Positions 42,282-51,105 of a stretch of DNA of 64,000 bases are shown piece by piece (position 1 is the first letter of the stretch; every line of letters begins with the position of its first letter). This DNA is from an uncultured Lacinutrix sp. (GTDB taxonomy: Bacteria; Bacteroidota; Bacteroidia; Flavobacteriales; Flavobacteriaceae): contig NZ_CANMRQ010000002.1 in assembly GCF_947500325.1 (NCBI RefSeq), forward strand, positions 482,800-546,799, given 5' to 3'. The translations under genes and the position numbers were made by a program. The notes beneath the pieces were generated by a model. The model did not search any database, was not told where the DNA came from, and was given only the letters and a program-made list of their open reading frames with translations.

Positions 42282-44432
42282 ATGAAAAGGAAATATAATG
42301 TTTTAATGTTAGTGCTTTTATTAGCATTTGGCTCATGCAGTTTTACTACAAAAGTGAATAATGATCCTGATAAGGATAAACTTTTAGTTCAAATAATAAC
42401 TTTAGCTTTAGAGCAATTGCACTTTCAGCCAAAAGATTTTAACGATGATTTCTCTAAAGATGTTTATAAAACATATTTAGATAGAATAGATCCTTTAAAG
42501 CGCTTCTTTTTAAAATCTGACATAGAGGAGTTTGCTGAGTATGAAACATTAATAGATGACCAATTACGTGATTATGATGTAACATTTTTTAATATAACTA
42601 ATGAAAGATTACTTCAGCGTATGGCTGAAGCTCAAAATTATTATAGGGAAGTGCTAGAAGAGCCTTTCGATTTTGATAAAAAAGAATCTATTAATACAGA
42701 TTATGAAAATCATACTTACGTTAAAAGTAGAAAAAAATTAAAAGAGCGTTGGAGAAAGTTATTAAAATTTAGTACAATTTCTAATTATGATGAATTAATC
42801 ACAGCTCAAGAAAATGATACGGTTGCAATTAATAGTGATGTGCCAAAAATTAAAAAAACTTTAGAAGAATTAGAGGCAGAGGCTAGAGGAGAAACGTTAA
42901 AGAATCTAGATGTTTATTACACAGATTATATTGAAGATATGCAACGTAAGGATTGGTTTTCTATGTATGTTAATGCTGTTGTAGAAGGATTCGATCCTCA
43001 TACATCGTATTTAGCACCAACAGATAAAGATCGTTTTGATCAACAAATGTCTGGGAAATTAGAAGGTATTGGTGCAAGGCTTCAAAAGCGAATGGATTAT
43101 ACTAAAATAGTAGAAGTTATTTCTGGTGGTCCAGCTTGGAGAAGTCAGAAATTAGAGGTTGGTGATATTATATTAAAAGTGCGCCAACAACTTGAAGAAA
43201 ATGCTGTTAGTATTGTTGGTATGCGTATAGATGATGCTATTAAATTAATTAAAGGACCAAAAGGGACAAAGGTTGTTCTTACAATTAAAAAAGTTGATGG
43301 ATCTGTAAAAGACATTACTATTACACGTGATTTAGTTGAATTAGAAGAGACATATGCTAAATCGACTACAGTTAATAAGAATAATAAGAAATACGGGTTA
43401 ATTAACTTACCAAAGTTTTATATAGATTTTGAAGATTATGATAAGCGTAATGCAGCTTCAGATATAAGACAAGAAATAGAAAGATTAAAAGATCAAGGTA
43501 TTGAGGGTCTCGTTTTAGATCTTAGAAATAATGGTGGTGGATCTTTAAAGACTGTTGTTGATATCGCAGGTTTATTTATAAAAGATGGGCCAATTGTTCA
43601 AGTGCGTTCTACAAACCAACCAAAAGAAATCTTGGAAGATGAAGATAAGTCTATAGTTTGGGATGGGCCACTAGTAATTATGGTTAATGAGCTATCTGCT
43701 TCAGCATCAGAAATATTAGCTGCTGCTATGCAAGATTATAAACGAGCAATTATTATTGGAAGTAAGCAAACTTACGGGAAAGGGACTGTTCAAAATATTT
43801 TAGATTTAAATAGAATGGTTCGTAATAGCTCTCATGGTGATCTTGGAGCGATTAAAATTACTAGACAGAAATTTTATAGAATTAATGGAGGATCTACTCA
43901 ATTAGAAGGAGTGAAAAGTGATGTGGTTGTTCCAGATCGATATAGTTTTGTAGATATTGGTGAACGTGATCAAGATAATCCATTAGAATGGGATAAAATC
44001 GATGCTGTAGAGTATGATCAATGGAATAGTTATTTTGATTATGAAACTACGATTAGTAATAGTAAAGCTAGAATGGAAAATAATTTTCAATTAAAATTAA
44101 TTGAAGAAAATGCAGAATGGATAAAAACTCAAATGGATGATAATACCTATTCTCTTAATTATAAAACATACAAAGCTGAGCAAAATGAAGATGAAGAACA
44201 AGCAAAAGAGTTTGAACTAATAAATGAATATCAAACTGCTTTGATATTTAATTCATTGCCTTATGAAAAGGAATTGTTTAAAAAAGATACAATATTAAAA
44301 GAAAAGCGTGTACGTTGGCATGAGAATTTAAGTAAAGATGTATATGTTGAGGAGGCTTTAAATGTCTTAGACGATTTAAAAATGACCTACGAGATTAAGA
44401 AAGTGGCTACTGTAAAAAGAATAAAAAAGTAA
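42282..44432 (+). CDS. prc: Carboxy-terminal (tail-specific) processing protease, S41
   Basis: A 716-residue periplasmic lipoprotein (signal with AFGSCSFTT, lipid Cys near 19). An N-terminal helical part, a PDZ domain (about 235-345, GGPAWRSQKLEVGDIIL) and an S41 core with NELSASASEILAAAMQDY (Ser474) and QTYGKGTVQ (Lys500), the Ser/Lys dyad of Tsp. It would degrade proteins tagged at their C-termini and trim others in the periplasm. The GTG of the next gene follows directly. Confidence 0.94.
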   Translation: MKRKYNVLMLVLLLAFGSCSFTTKVNNDPDKDKLLVQIITLALEQLHFQPKDFNDDFSKDVYKTYLDRIDPLKRFFLKSDIEEFAEYETLIDDQLRDYDVTFFNITNERLLQRMAEAQNYYREVLEEPFDFDKKESINTDYENHTYVKSRKKLKERWRKLLKFSTISNYDELITAQENDTVAINSDVPKIKKTLEELEAEARGETLKNLDVYYTDYIEDMQRKDWFSMYVNAVVEGFDPHTSYLAPTDKDRFDQQMSGKLEGIGARLQKRMDYTKIVEVISGGPAWRSQKLEVGDIILKVRQQLEENAVSIVGMRIDDAIKLIKGPKGTKVVLTIKKVDGSVKDITITRDLVELEETYAKSTTVNKNNKKYGLINLPKFYIDFEDYDKRNAASDIRQEIERLKDQGIEGLVLDLRNNGGGSLKTVVDIAGLFIKDGPIVQVRSTNQPKEILEDEDKSIVWDGPLVIMVNELSASASEILAAAMQDYKRAIIIGSKQTYGKGTVQNILDLNRMVRNSSHGDLGAIKITRQKFYRINGGSTQLEGVKSDVVVPDRYSFVDIGERDQDNPLEWDKIDAVEYDQWNSYFDYETTISNSKARMENNFQLKLIEENAEWIKTQMDDNTYSLNYKTYKAEQNEDEEQAKEFELINEYQTALIFNSLPYEKELFKKDTILKEKRVRWHENLSKDVYVEEALNVLDDLKMTYEIKKVATVKRIKK

Positions 44433-45521
44433 GTGAGTATAGATACAAGCTCATTAAGTAAATTAGCGCTCCAAAAATTTAAAAAGAATTTTTGGGGCGT
44501 TTTTAGTTTCTGTTTTATTGCGCTTGTTGGTGTTGTTTCAATCTTTTCTTATGTCTTAGCTCCAGATAATTCTCAGCATGCTAACCAAATGCATCTTTCT
44601 ATTCATTCTAAACGACCAGGATTTAATGTAATGATGTTGTCATTACCATTAGAAGTAGAAAGTAACCAAAATGGGTTTGATAAATTATTTTTTGGCACTA
44701 TAAATACGCAAACAGAAATCCCTATTTCTGGATATACAATTAATAAAGACATTATAAATTATACAGAATATACTTCAGATGGAATTGAAGGTTTAAATAA
44801 AGTTTATCAAGTTAAAGGTCATCAAAAACCAGAAGCATTAATAACTAACAAAACATTCTATTTAGGAACAGATAAATATGGGCGAGACTTATTAAGTCGG
44901 GTTTTAGTGGGTGCCCGTATTTCGTTTTTTATAGGGTTTGTAGCGGTTTTTATATCTTTAATTATAGGTGTTTTTATGGGAAGTGTAGCTGGTTATTATG
45001 GAGGTAAAATAGATGCTTTTATAATGTGGATTATTAATGTTACTTGGTCTATTCCAACATTGTTATTAGTAATTGCTATAACATTAGCTTTAGGAAAAGG
45101 CTTTTGGCAGGTATTTATTGCTGTGGGTTTAACTATGTGGGTAGAAGTGGCTAGAGTTGTTCGAGGTCAAATAATTAGCGCTAAAGAGTTGCAATACGTT
45201 ACTGCTGCAAAAGCATTAGGGTATAATAACTATAGGATAATCACTAAGCATGTTTTGCCAAATATTATGGCCCCAGTAATTGTTATATGTGCAGCTAATT
45301 TTGCTGCGGCAATTTTAATAGAAAGCGGCTTAAGTTTTTTAGGTATCGGAGCGCAACCACCAATGGCTAGTTGGGGAGCAATGATTAAGGATCACTATAA
45401 TTATATTATTTTAGGTAAGCCTTATTTAGCTATTATTCCAGGATTGTGTATTATGACTCTAGTTATGGCATTTATGTTAATAGGTAATGCCTTGCGCGAT
45501 GCTTTAGATGTGAAGAGTTAA
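44433..45521 (+). CDS. ABC transporter permease, OppC/DppC-like
   Basis: A 362-residue inner-membrane permease starting at GTG 44433, directly after the protease stop. It has an N-terminal membrane helix, a periplasmic loop of about 110 residues, the FLGTDKYGRDLLSRVLVGAR entry motif in shorter form (TDKYGRDLLSR near 146), and the EAA loop AKELQYVTAAKALGYNNYRII near 250, here read as ELQYVTAAKALG. Oligopeptide importers normally have OppB, OppD and OppF partners. None lies here, so the partners must be elsewhere. Confidence 0.88.
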   Translation: MSIDTSSLSKLALQKFKKNFWGVFSFCFIALVGVVSIFSYVLAPDNSQHANQMHLSIHSKRPGFNVMMLSLPLEVESNQNGFDKLFFGTINTQTEIPISGYTINKDIINYTEYTSDGIEGLNKVYQVKGHQKPEALITNKTFYLGTDKYGRDLLSRVLVGARISFFIGFVAVFISLIIGVFMGSVAGYYGGKIDAFIMWIINVTWSIPTLLLVIAITLALGKGFWQVFIAVGLTMWVEVARVVRGQIISAKELQYVTAAKALGYNNYRIITKHVLPNIMAPVIVICAANFAAAILIESGLSFLGIGAQPPMASWGAMIKDHYNYIILGKPYLAIIPGLCIMTLVMAFMLIGNALRDALDVKS

Positions 45522-45613
45522 TTGTAGCGTTGATATAGTATTTTACCTTTATGATTGCTGTTAATAGTTGAATAACAATAAAATAGATATAATTCTTTAG
45601 TTGTAGAGCTTTA

Positions 45614-46219
45614 CTAATCTGTAATCATGTTCTCATTCAATTCTCCAATAAAGTTTAAAGTTTCTTCTTTTCCTATATTTTTGGAGCTTGATGTAATAAA
45701 GTATTGAGGCATTTCTTCCCAAGTTTCTAATAAGATGTTTTTATAATCTTCAACATGTTTGTCAATAGCATTAGGTTTAAGTTTATCTGCCTTTGTGAAA
45801 ATAATACAAAACGGAATACCACTTTTTCCTAAGTATTGCATAAATTCTAAATCTATGGGTTGCGGTTTATGTCGAATATCTACCAATACAAAAGCACAAA
45901 CTAATTGTTCGCGTTGCTCAAAATACTTGGTTATAAATTTTTGAAACACCTTTTTTGTGCTTTTAGAAACACGAGCATAACCATAACCTGGTAAATCTAC
46001 TAAATACCAGTCTTTATTAATAATAAAGTGATTTATTAATTGCGTTTTCCCAGGTCTTCCAGATGTTTTTGCTAAGCTTTTTCTACTGGTTAGCATATTA
46101 ATAAGAGATGACTTGCCAACATTACTTCTACCAATAAAAGCATATTCGGGTATCATGCCTTTTGGGCACTTAGTCACATCGGAATTGCTTATTACAAATT
46201 CAGCAGATTTTATTTTCAT
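45614..46219 (-). CDS. engB: Ribosome biogenesis GTPase EngB/YihA
   Basis: A 201-residue GTPase involved in assembly of the large ribosomal subunit and needed for division. G1 GRSNVGKSSLIN near residue 30, G2 TPGKTQ variant GRPGKTQLINHF, G3 DLPGYGYARVSK near 75, G4 TKADKL near 142 and a SSSKNIG G5 motif. Length is normal. It has its own promoter at 46274-46300 and converges on the permease gene. Confidence 0.95.
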   Translation of the reverse strand: MKIKSAEFVISNSDVTKCPKGMIPEYAFIGRSNVGKSSLINMLTSRKSLAKTSGRPGKTQLINHFIINKDWYLVDLPGYGYARVSKSTKKVFQKFITKYFEQREQLVCAFVLVDIRHKPQPIDLEFMQYLGKSGIPFCIIFTKADKLKPNAIDKHVEDYKNILLETWEEMPQYFITSSSKNIGKEETLNFIGELNENMITD

Positions 46220-46273
46220 TTCCTAATTGTTTCTATATAAACAGAAAGATTAATTAAATTAATGTTTAGATGC

Positions 46274-46300
46274 CAAAGGTAATCACATAGTTGTAATCAA
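46274..46300 (-). promoter_or_regulatory. Promoter of engB
   Basis: On the minus strand TTG (46298-46300), 16 bases, TACCTTTG (46274-46281), 54 bases before the ATG. Confidence 0.5.
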
Positions 46301-46356
46301 CCAAGTATGTGTTACTAAAAGGGAGAAGATAAGATTTGTTGTTAAGTTTTAAGGGT

Positions 46357-47121
46357 TTAAAATTTTCTAGATTTAAACCATTCATGAAGGATGTCATTAA
46401 AACGATCTGGGTGCTCCATCATTGCTGCATGGCCACATTTGTCTATCCAGAACAAATCAGAATCTGGTAATAATTCATTAAACTCATCAGCAACTTCTGG
46501 CGGGGTTACTGTGTCGTTCTTTCCCCAAATAATACAAGTTGGTGTGCTCATATCTGGCAAATCTTTTGCCATGTTATGTCTTATGGCGCTTTTAGCAATA
46601 GCTAATGTCTTTATTAATTTATTGCGATCGTTTACAGTTTCGTATACTTCGTCTACAATGTCCTTTGTAGCTACTGCTGGATCGTAAAAAACATCTTGAG
46701 CTTTTTTCTTAATAACCTCATAATCACTGCGTTTTGTGTAGCCGCCACCCATTGCACTTTCATATAGTCCAGAGCTACCTGTTATAATTAGAGCTTTAAC
46801 TTTTTCTGGATTAAGCTTTGTAAAGTATAAGCCTATATGTCCTCCTAAAGAGTTTCCTAGAAGTATTACTTTGTTATATCCTTTGAATTCTATAAACTGA
46901 TAAAGGTACTTAGCAAAAGCTTTAACATTGGTTTTTATTAAAGACATTGTATATACAGGAAGCTCAGGAATAATAACTTTATAACCGTTCTCACTAAAGT
47001 AATTAATAACAGCATCAAAGTTACTTAAGCCTCCCATTAAACCGTGAAGTACTATAATTGGCGTGCCTTCTCCAGCTTCTATATAATTGTAACGACCTTC
47101 GGTTTTTAGTGTATGCGACAT
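46357..47121 (-). CDS. Alpha/beta hydrolase
   Basis: A 254-residue cytoplasmic alpha/beta-hydrolase with oxyanion segment VLHGLMGGLSNF near residue 24, nucleophile elbow LLGNSLGGHIG near 88, Asp in IWGKNDTVTPPE near 200 and His in DKCGHAAMMEHPDRF near 230. The substrate cannot be told. A -7 element TATATTTG lies on the minus strand at 47149-47156. It is transcribed away from the dcw cluster. Confidence 0.9.
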   Translation of the reverse strand: MSHTLKTEGRYNYIEAGEGTPIIVLHGLMGGLSNFDAVINYFSENGYKVIIPELPVYTMSLIKTNVKAFAKYLYQFIEFKGYNKVILLGNSLGGHIGLYFTKLNPEKVKALIITGSSGLYESAMGGGYTKRSDYEVIKKKAQDVFYDPAVATKDIVDEVYETVNDRNKLIKTLAIAKSAIRHNMAKDLPDMSTPTCIIWGKNDTVTPPEVADEFNELLPDSDLFWIDKCGHAAMMEHPDRFNDILHEWFKSRKF

Positions 47122-47148
47122 TCAGTTTTTTAGTCAATCTATTAATAG

Positions 47149-47156
47149 CAAATATA
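47149..47156 (-). promoter_or_regulatory. -7 element of the hydrolase promoter
   Basis: TATATTTG on the minus strand, 27 bases before the start codon at 47121; no good -33 match at the usual distance. Confidence 0.4.
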
Positions 47157-47340
47157 GGTATTTCAATTAAAAAATGATAGTATTCTTAATATACTTCGTA
47201 AAAGGAAGGGATAGGACATATTAACATCTGTTGATTAATATTTTTTGTGTTTTTCAACCTATTGAAAGCTATTGTTTTAGGGGTTGTTACTTGTAAATCA
47301 TGGTATTGTATGTCAGGCTTTAGTGAATATTTATCAACAA

Positions 47341-47370
47341 TGTGGTAAAATGTGGTAAAATGTGGTAAAA
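47341..47370 (+). promoter_or_regulatory. MraZ operator: three 10-bp direct repeats
   Basis: TGTGGTAAAA is repeated three times without gap, giving GTGG every 10 bases (one helical turn). MraZ proteins bind TGGG/GTGG-type boxes with this spacing and repress their own operon. It lies just upstream of a TATATTTG -7 element (47378-47385) and of mraZ. Confidence 0.85.
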
Positions 47371-47377
47371 TTTTCAA

Positions 47378-47385
47378 TATATTTG
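47378..47385 (+). promoter_or_regulatory. -7 element of the dcw promoter
   Basis: TATATTTG, an exact TAnnTTTG match, 7 bases after the third MraZ box. The -33 region falls in the operator, so bound MraZ would block the polymerase. Confidence 0.6.
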
Positions 47386-47417
47386 AATTTCAAACTATAA
47401 CATCGCGAAAATCCGTT

Positions 47418-47888
47418 TTGAACTCATTAATAGGTACATACGAATGTAAAGCTGACACTAAAGGACGGTTGATGCTGCCGGCTGCTTTAAAAAAGCAGCT
47501 AGCTCCTGTGTTACAAAATGGTTTTGTTTTAAAACGAGCGGTGTTTCAGCCTTGTTTGGAATTGTATCCAATGGCTGAATGGGAGGTGTTGATGCAAAAA
47601 GTGAATAAGCTTAATCGGTTTAAGAAAAAAAACAACGATTTCATTCGTCGATTTACTGCTGGTGTTAAAATGATTGAAGTAGATGGAAGTGGAAGATTGT
47701 TAATTCCAAAAGATTTAGTGGTTTTTGCAAATATTTCAAAAAACATAGTGTTGTCTTCAGCAATTAATATTGTTGAGATTTGGGATAAAGAGAAATATGA
47801 ACAAGCCATAGATGACGCTGCTTTAGATTTTGCGGATTTAGCAGAAGAGGTTATGGGTCAAGATGAAGAAGGAGATGGAATATCATAA
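47418..47888 (+). CDS. mraZ: Transcriptional regulator MraZ
   Basis: A DNA-binding repressor of the division and cell-wall cluster. I take TTG 47418 as start (156 aa), giving LNSLIGTYECKADTKGRLMLP, the usual MraZ N-terminus. The in-frame ATG at 47352 lies inside the operator repeats and upstream of the -7 element, so it cannot be on the main transcript. The two AbrB-like halves carry the DTKGRLMLP and DGSGRLLIP motifs. It overlaps rsmH at its 3' end. Confidence 0.9.
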   Translation: MNSLIGTYECKADTKGRLMLPAALKKQLAPVLQNGFVLKRAVFQPCLELYPMAEWEVLMQKVNKLNRFKKKNNDFIRRFTAGVKMIEVDGSGRLLIPKDLVVFANISKNIVLSSAINIVEIWDKEKYEQAIDDAALDFADLAEEVMGQDEEGDGIS

Positions 47889-48792
47889 TCCAGTATTGCT
47901 TAAAGAAACCGTAGCAGGTTTGAATATTAAAGAAGATGGTGTTTATGTTGATGTCACTTTTGGAGGTGGTGGTCATAGTAAGGAGATTTTAAGTCGTCTT
48001 GGAGATAACGGGAGATTGTTTGCTTTTGATCAAGATTTAGATGCTCATGAAAATAAAATAGATGATCCTAGGTTTGTGCTTATACATGAGAATTTTAGAT
48101 ATATAAAGCGGTTTTTGAGATTTTATGGCGCTAAAGAAGTTGATGGGATTTTAGCTGATTTTGGAGTGTCTTCACATCAGTTTGATGTTGCTGAACGTGG
48201 GTTTTCAACACGATTTGAGGCTGAACTGGATATGAGGATGAATCAAAATAATGAGTTGTCAGCGTATCATGTAATTAATGAGTATGATGAAGATCAAATT
48301 AGTCAGGTGTTGTTGCAGTATGGAGAATTAAGAGCAGCACCAGCAATGGCTAGGCTAATTGTAGAGTTTCGGGAGAAAGAGCAAATAAGGACTAGTGATC
48401 AGTTAAAAAAGGTGTTAAAAAAGTTTTTGTCTCCTAAGCATGAAAATAAAATTTTGGCACAAATATATCAGGCTATTCGTATAGAGGTTAATCAGGAAAT
48501 TGAAGCTTTAAAAGAGTTTTTGATGCAAACGCCAGAGATATTAAAACCAAGTGGTAGGTTGAGTTTAATAAGTTATCACTCTTTAGAGGATAGATTGGTG
48601 AAGCGATTTATAAGAAATGGGTTGTTTGAAGGAGAGCCAGAGCGAGATATGTTTGGAAATTTTGAAGTGCCGCTTAAAAAAGTTGGGAAATTAATTATTC
48701 CAACGCAAGAAGAAATAAAAAATAATAATAGAGCTAGAAGTGCCAAGCTTAGGATAGCTGAAAAAAATATAAATGAAAAAAAACATCTATAG
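47875..48792 (+). CDS. rsmH: 16S rRNA (cytosine-1402-N4)-methyltransferase RsmH
   Basis: A SAM-dependent methyltransferase of about 305 residues. I prefer ATG 47875 (MEYHNPVLLKETVAGL), the usual family N-terminus; ATG 47863 adds four residues. Motifs: VDVTFGGGGHSKEIL for SAM binding, ILADFGVSSHQFD, ERGFSTRFEAELDMRM, and SLISYHSLEDRLVKRF near the C-terminus. It overlaps mraZ by 14 bases and ftsL by 20 bases, showing one transcript. Confidence 0.95.
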   Translation: MEYHNPVLLKETVAGLNIKEDGVYVDVTFGGGGHSKEILSRLGDNGRLFAFDQDLDAHENKIDDPRFVLIHENFRYIKRFLRFYGAKEVDGILADFGVSSHQFDVAERGFSTRFEAELDMRMNQNNELSAYHVINEYDEDQISQVLLQYGELRAAPAMARLIVEFREKEQIRTSDQLKKVLKKFLSPKHENKILAQIYQAIRIEVNQEIEALKEFLMQTPEILKPSGRLSLISYHSLEDRLVKRFIRNGLFEGEPERDMFGNFEVPLKKVGKLIIPTQEEIKNNNRARSAKLRIAEKNINEKKHL

Positions 48793-49096
48793 CATATTAA
48801 GAGGGACGTTTTTGGTTAGTGATGATTCTTTTAAGAATTGGAGAATGATTCTCTTTATCTCTGTTTTAGCTATAGTAATGATTGCAAGTTCACATAGTGC
48901 AGATAAAAAAGTACATGAAATTGCAAGGTTGAGTAATGAGGCAAAAGAATTGCGATCTGCATTTATAGATGGAAGAGGTCGATTGATGGAATTGAAAAAA
49001 GAATCAGTTGTCTCTGCAAAAATGAAAGAAAAGGGATTGAAGACCTCAGAGGTGCCGCCTCAAAAAATAAAAGTAAAACCACAACAACAAAATTAA
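48773..49096 (+). CDS. ftsL: Cell division protein FtsL-like
   Basis: A 107-residue bitopic protein with a short cytoplasmic N-terminus, one helix (about 27-42, ILFISVLAIVMIASS) and a periplasmic coiled-coil part (about 45-90). Position between rsmH and ftsI is that of FtsL, which with FtsB and FtsQ links FtsI/FtsW to the divisome. Sequence conservation is low in this family, so position is the main evidence. It overlaps rsmH by 20 bases. Confidence 0.85.
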   Translation: MKKNIYSILRGTFLVSDDSFKNWRMILFISVLAIVMIASSHSADKKVHEIARLSNEAKELRSAFIDGRGRLMELKKESVVSAKMKEKGLKTSEVPPQKIKVKPQQQN

Positions 49097-49104
49097 GTTC
49101 TCTC

Positions 49105-51105
49105 GTGGCAGTAAACGAAACGAACATATTAAACCGATTGTATTTTGTAGCTGGATGTATGTTCATCTTCGGCATAGCTGTGGTTGTAAAATTATTAACC
49201 ATTCAATATGTTAACGGTGAGAAGTACCGTGATTTAGCAGAGAAACGTACTGTGGAAAATAAGATTATTCCAGCTAATAGGGGTAATGTGTATTCTGTAA
49301 ATGGAAACTTATTGGCGACCTCGATTCCTAAGTATGATATAAGAATTGATACTAAAACACCTAAGAAAAAGGTATGGCAGGAGCAGTTGGGGCCTTTGTG
49401 TGATTCACTGTCAAAATACTCAGGTAAGTCAGCGAGTTATTATAAAGAGAACTTAAGAAAAGCTAGAGCTAAGGAAAATAGGTATTATTTGCTAGCTAGG
49501 GATATTGGTTATTCAGATTATTTGAGGTTACGTGATTTTCCTATGTTGAAGTTAGGGGCTTTTAAAGGTGGGTTAATAGTTGAGCAAACAACCAAGCGAG
49601 AGCATCCAATGGGCGGAATTTCAATGAGAACTATAGGATATGAGCGTGTAGATGAAGATGGTAACGTTACAAGGGCAGGGATTGATGGTGCTTTTGGAGA
49701 TAAATACCTTAGGGGAAAAGATGGGCAAAGATTAAAGCAAAAAATAGGTAAAGGCCAATGGAAGCCTATTGTTGATTATAATCAAGTGGAGCCACAGGAT
49801 GGTTATGATGTCTATACTACTATAGATGTAAATGTTCAGGATATTGCGCATCACTCGTTGCTAGAGCAATTGGAGAAGTATGATGCAGAGCATGGTTGTG
49901 TTGTGGTGATGGAGGTTGAAACTGGAGAAATAAGGGCGATTTCGAACTTAGGAAAAAGTAAATCTGGGAAATATTATGAAAAAAGGAATTATGCAGTTTG
50001 GGAATCTCACGAGCCTGGATCTACCTTTAAGTTAATGGCGATTATGGCAGCTTTAGAAGATAAGGTTATTGATACTGCTACGGTTGTCGATACTAAAAAT
50101 GGTTCAAAAAGATTTCATGGTAGAAATATTACGGATACTAGAGGGTATGGTAAAATTTCTGCAGGGAAAGCCTTTGAGAAATCTTCTAATATAGGTTTGG
50201 CTACAATTATTGATGATAATTATGCTAAGGCTCCTGATAAATTTATTGATAGGTTGAAAGGATGGAAGCTTCATGAAAATCTAAACTTGCCAATTGTGGG
50301 AGAAGGTAATCCTGTAATTCCAGAGCCTGGAGATGAGATTTGGAGTAAGAATGCTTTGCCATCAATGGCTTATGGTTATAATTTACAATTAACTCCGTTG
50401 CAAACATTAACATTTTACAATGCAGTAGCGAATGATGGTGAAATGGTGAAGCCTCGTTTTTTACGAGAAGTAAAAGAATTGGATAAAGAAATTGAAAGTT
50501 TTGATAAGAAGGTTAGGATTAAGCAAATTGCTTCAAAAGAAACCATATTAAAAGCGCAAAAACTTTTAGAAAATGTTGTTGTAAGAGGAACAGGTAAGAG
50601 AATGTATTCTAAGTACTTTTCAATGGCAGGTAAAACGGGGACAGCAAGAACAGAATACGGTATGAAAGGTTGGGCTGAGAACCCTAGATATATATCGTCG
50701 TTTGCAGGTTATTTTCCTGTAGAAAACCCAAAATACTCTTGTATAGTTGTAATACATAAACCAAGTATAGAAGTCGGTTATTATGGAGCAGATGTTACAG
50801 GTCCAGTGTTTAAAAGAATAGCTCAAAAGATTTTTACAGATACACCAATTATAGATGAAATAGAATCTTTGGAAGTTAAAAATGCTTCAGTAGAAAAAGA
50901 GTTTCAGGGGTATTATGATACAGCAAATACGTATTTAACTATTATGCCTAGTGTTATTGGTTTACCTGTGATGGATGCAATTGCATTATGTGAGAATATG
51001 GGGTTAAAAGTGAAAATGCAAGGCAGTGGTGTTGTGAAATCGCAATCTATCCCCAAAGGACAAAAAGTAAAGAAAAATCAAATAATAGTTTTAAAATTAT
51101 CGTGA
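49105..51105 (+). CDS. ftsI: Division-specific transpeptidase FtsI (PBP3) with PASTA domain
   Basis: A 666-residue class B penicillin-binding protein starting at GTG 49105. One membrane helix (about 12-32), dimerisation domain with IIPANRGNVYS near 53, then the transpeptidase with STFK (Ser306, Lys309), SSN (360-362) and KTG (510-512). One C-terminal PASTA domain (about 610-666, MPSVIGLPVMDAIALCENMG). It cross-links septal peptidoglycan. The stop codon overlaps the GTG of murE (GTGA). Confidence 0.96.
   Translation: MAVNETNILNRLYFVAGCMFIFGIAVVVKLLTIQYVNGEKYRDLAEKRTVENKIIPANRGNVYSVNGNLLATSIPKYDIRIDTKTPKKKVWQEQLGPLCDSLSKYSGKSASYYKENLRKARAKENRYYLLARDIGYSDYLRLRDFPMLKLGAFKGGLIVEQTTKREHPMGGISMRTIGYERVDEDGNVTRAGIDGAFGDKYLRGKDGQRLKQKIGKGQWKPIVDYNQVEPQDGYDVYTTIDVNVQDIAHHSLLEQLEKYDAEHGCVVVMEVETGEIRAISNLGKSKSGKYYEKRNYAVWESHEPGSTFKLMAIMAALEDKVIDTATVVDTKNGSKRFHGRNITDTRGYGKISAGKAFEKSSNIGLATIIDDNYAKAPDKFIDRLKGWKLHENLNLPIVGEGNPVIPEPGDEIWSKNALPSMAYGYNLQLTPLQTLTFYNAVANDGEMVKPRFLREVKELDKEIESFDKKVRIKQIASKETILKAQKLLENVVVRGTGKRMYSKYFSMAGKTGTARTEYGMKGWAENPRYISSFAGYFPVENPKYSCIVVIHKPSIEVGYYGADVTGPVFKRIAQKIFTDTPIIDEIESLEVKNASVEKEFQGYYDTANTYLTIMPSVIGLPVMDAIALCENMGLKVKMQGSGVVKSQSIPKGQKVKKNQIIVLKLS

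Noticed and set aside
47186..47377. Minus-strand frame of 63 codons upstream of mraZ
   Set aside because: It runs through the MraZ operator and the divergent promoter region, has no recognisable motif and biased composition.
47352..47417. Upstream in-frame ATG extension of mraZ
   Set aside because: It lies within the operator repeats and before the -7 element, so it would not be on the transcript.
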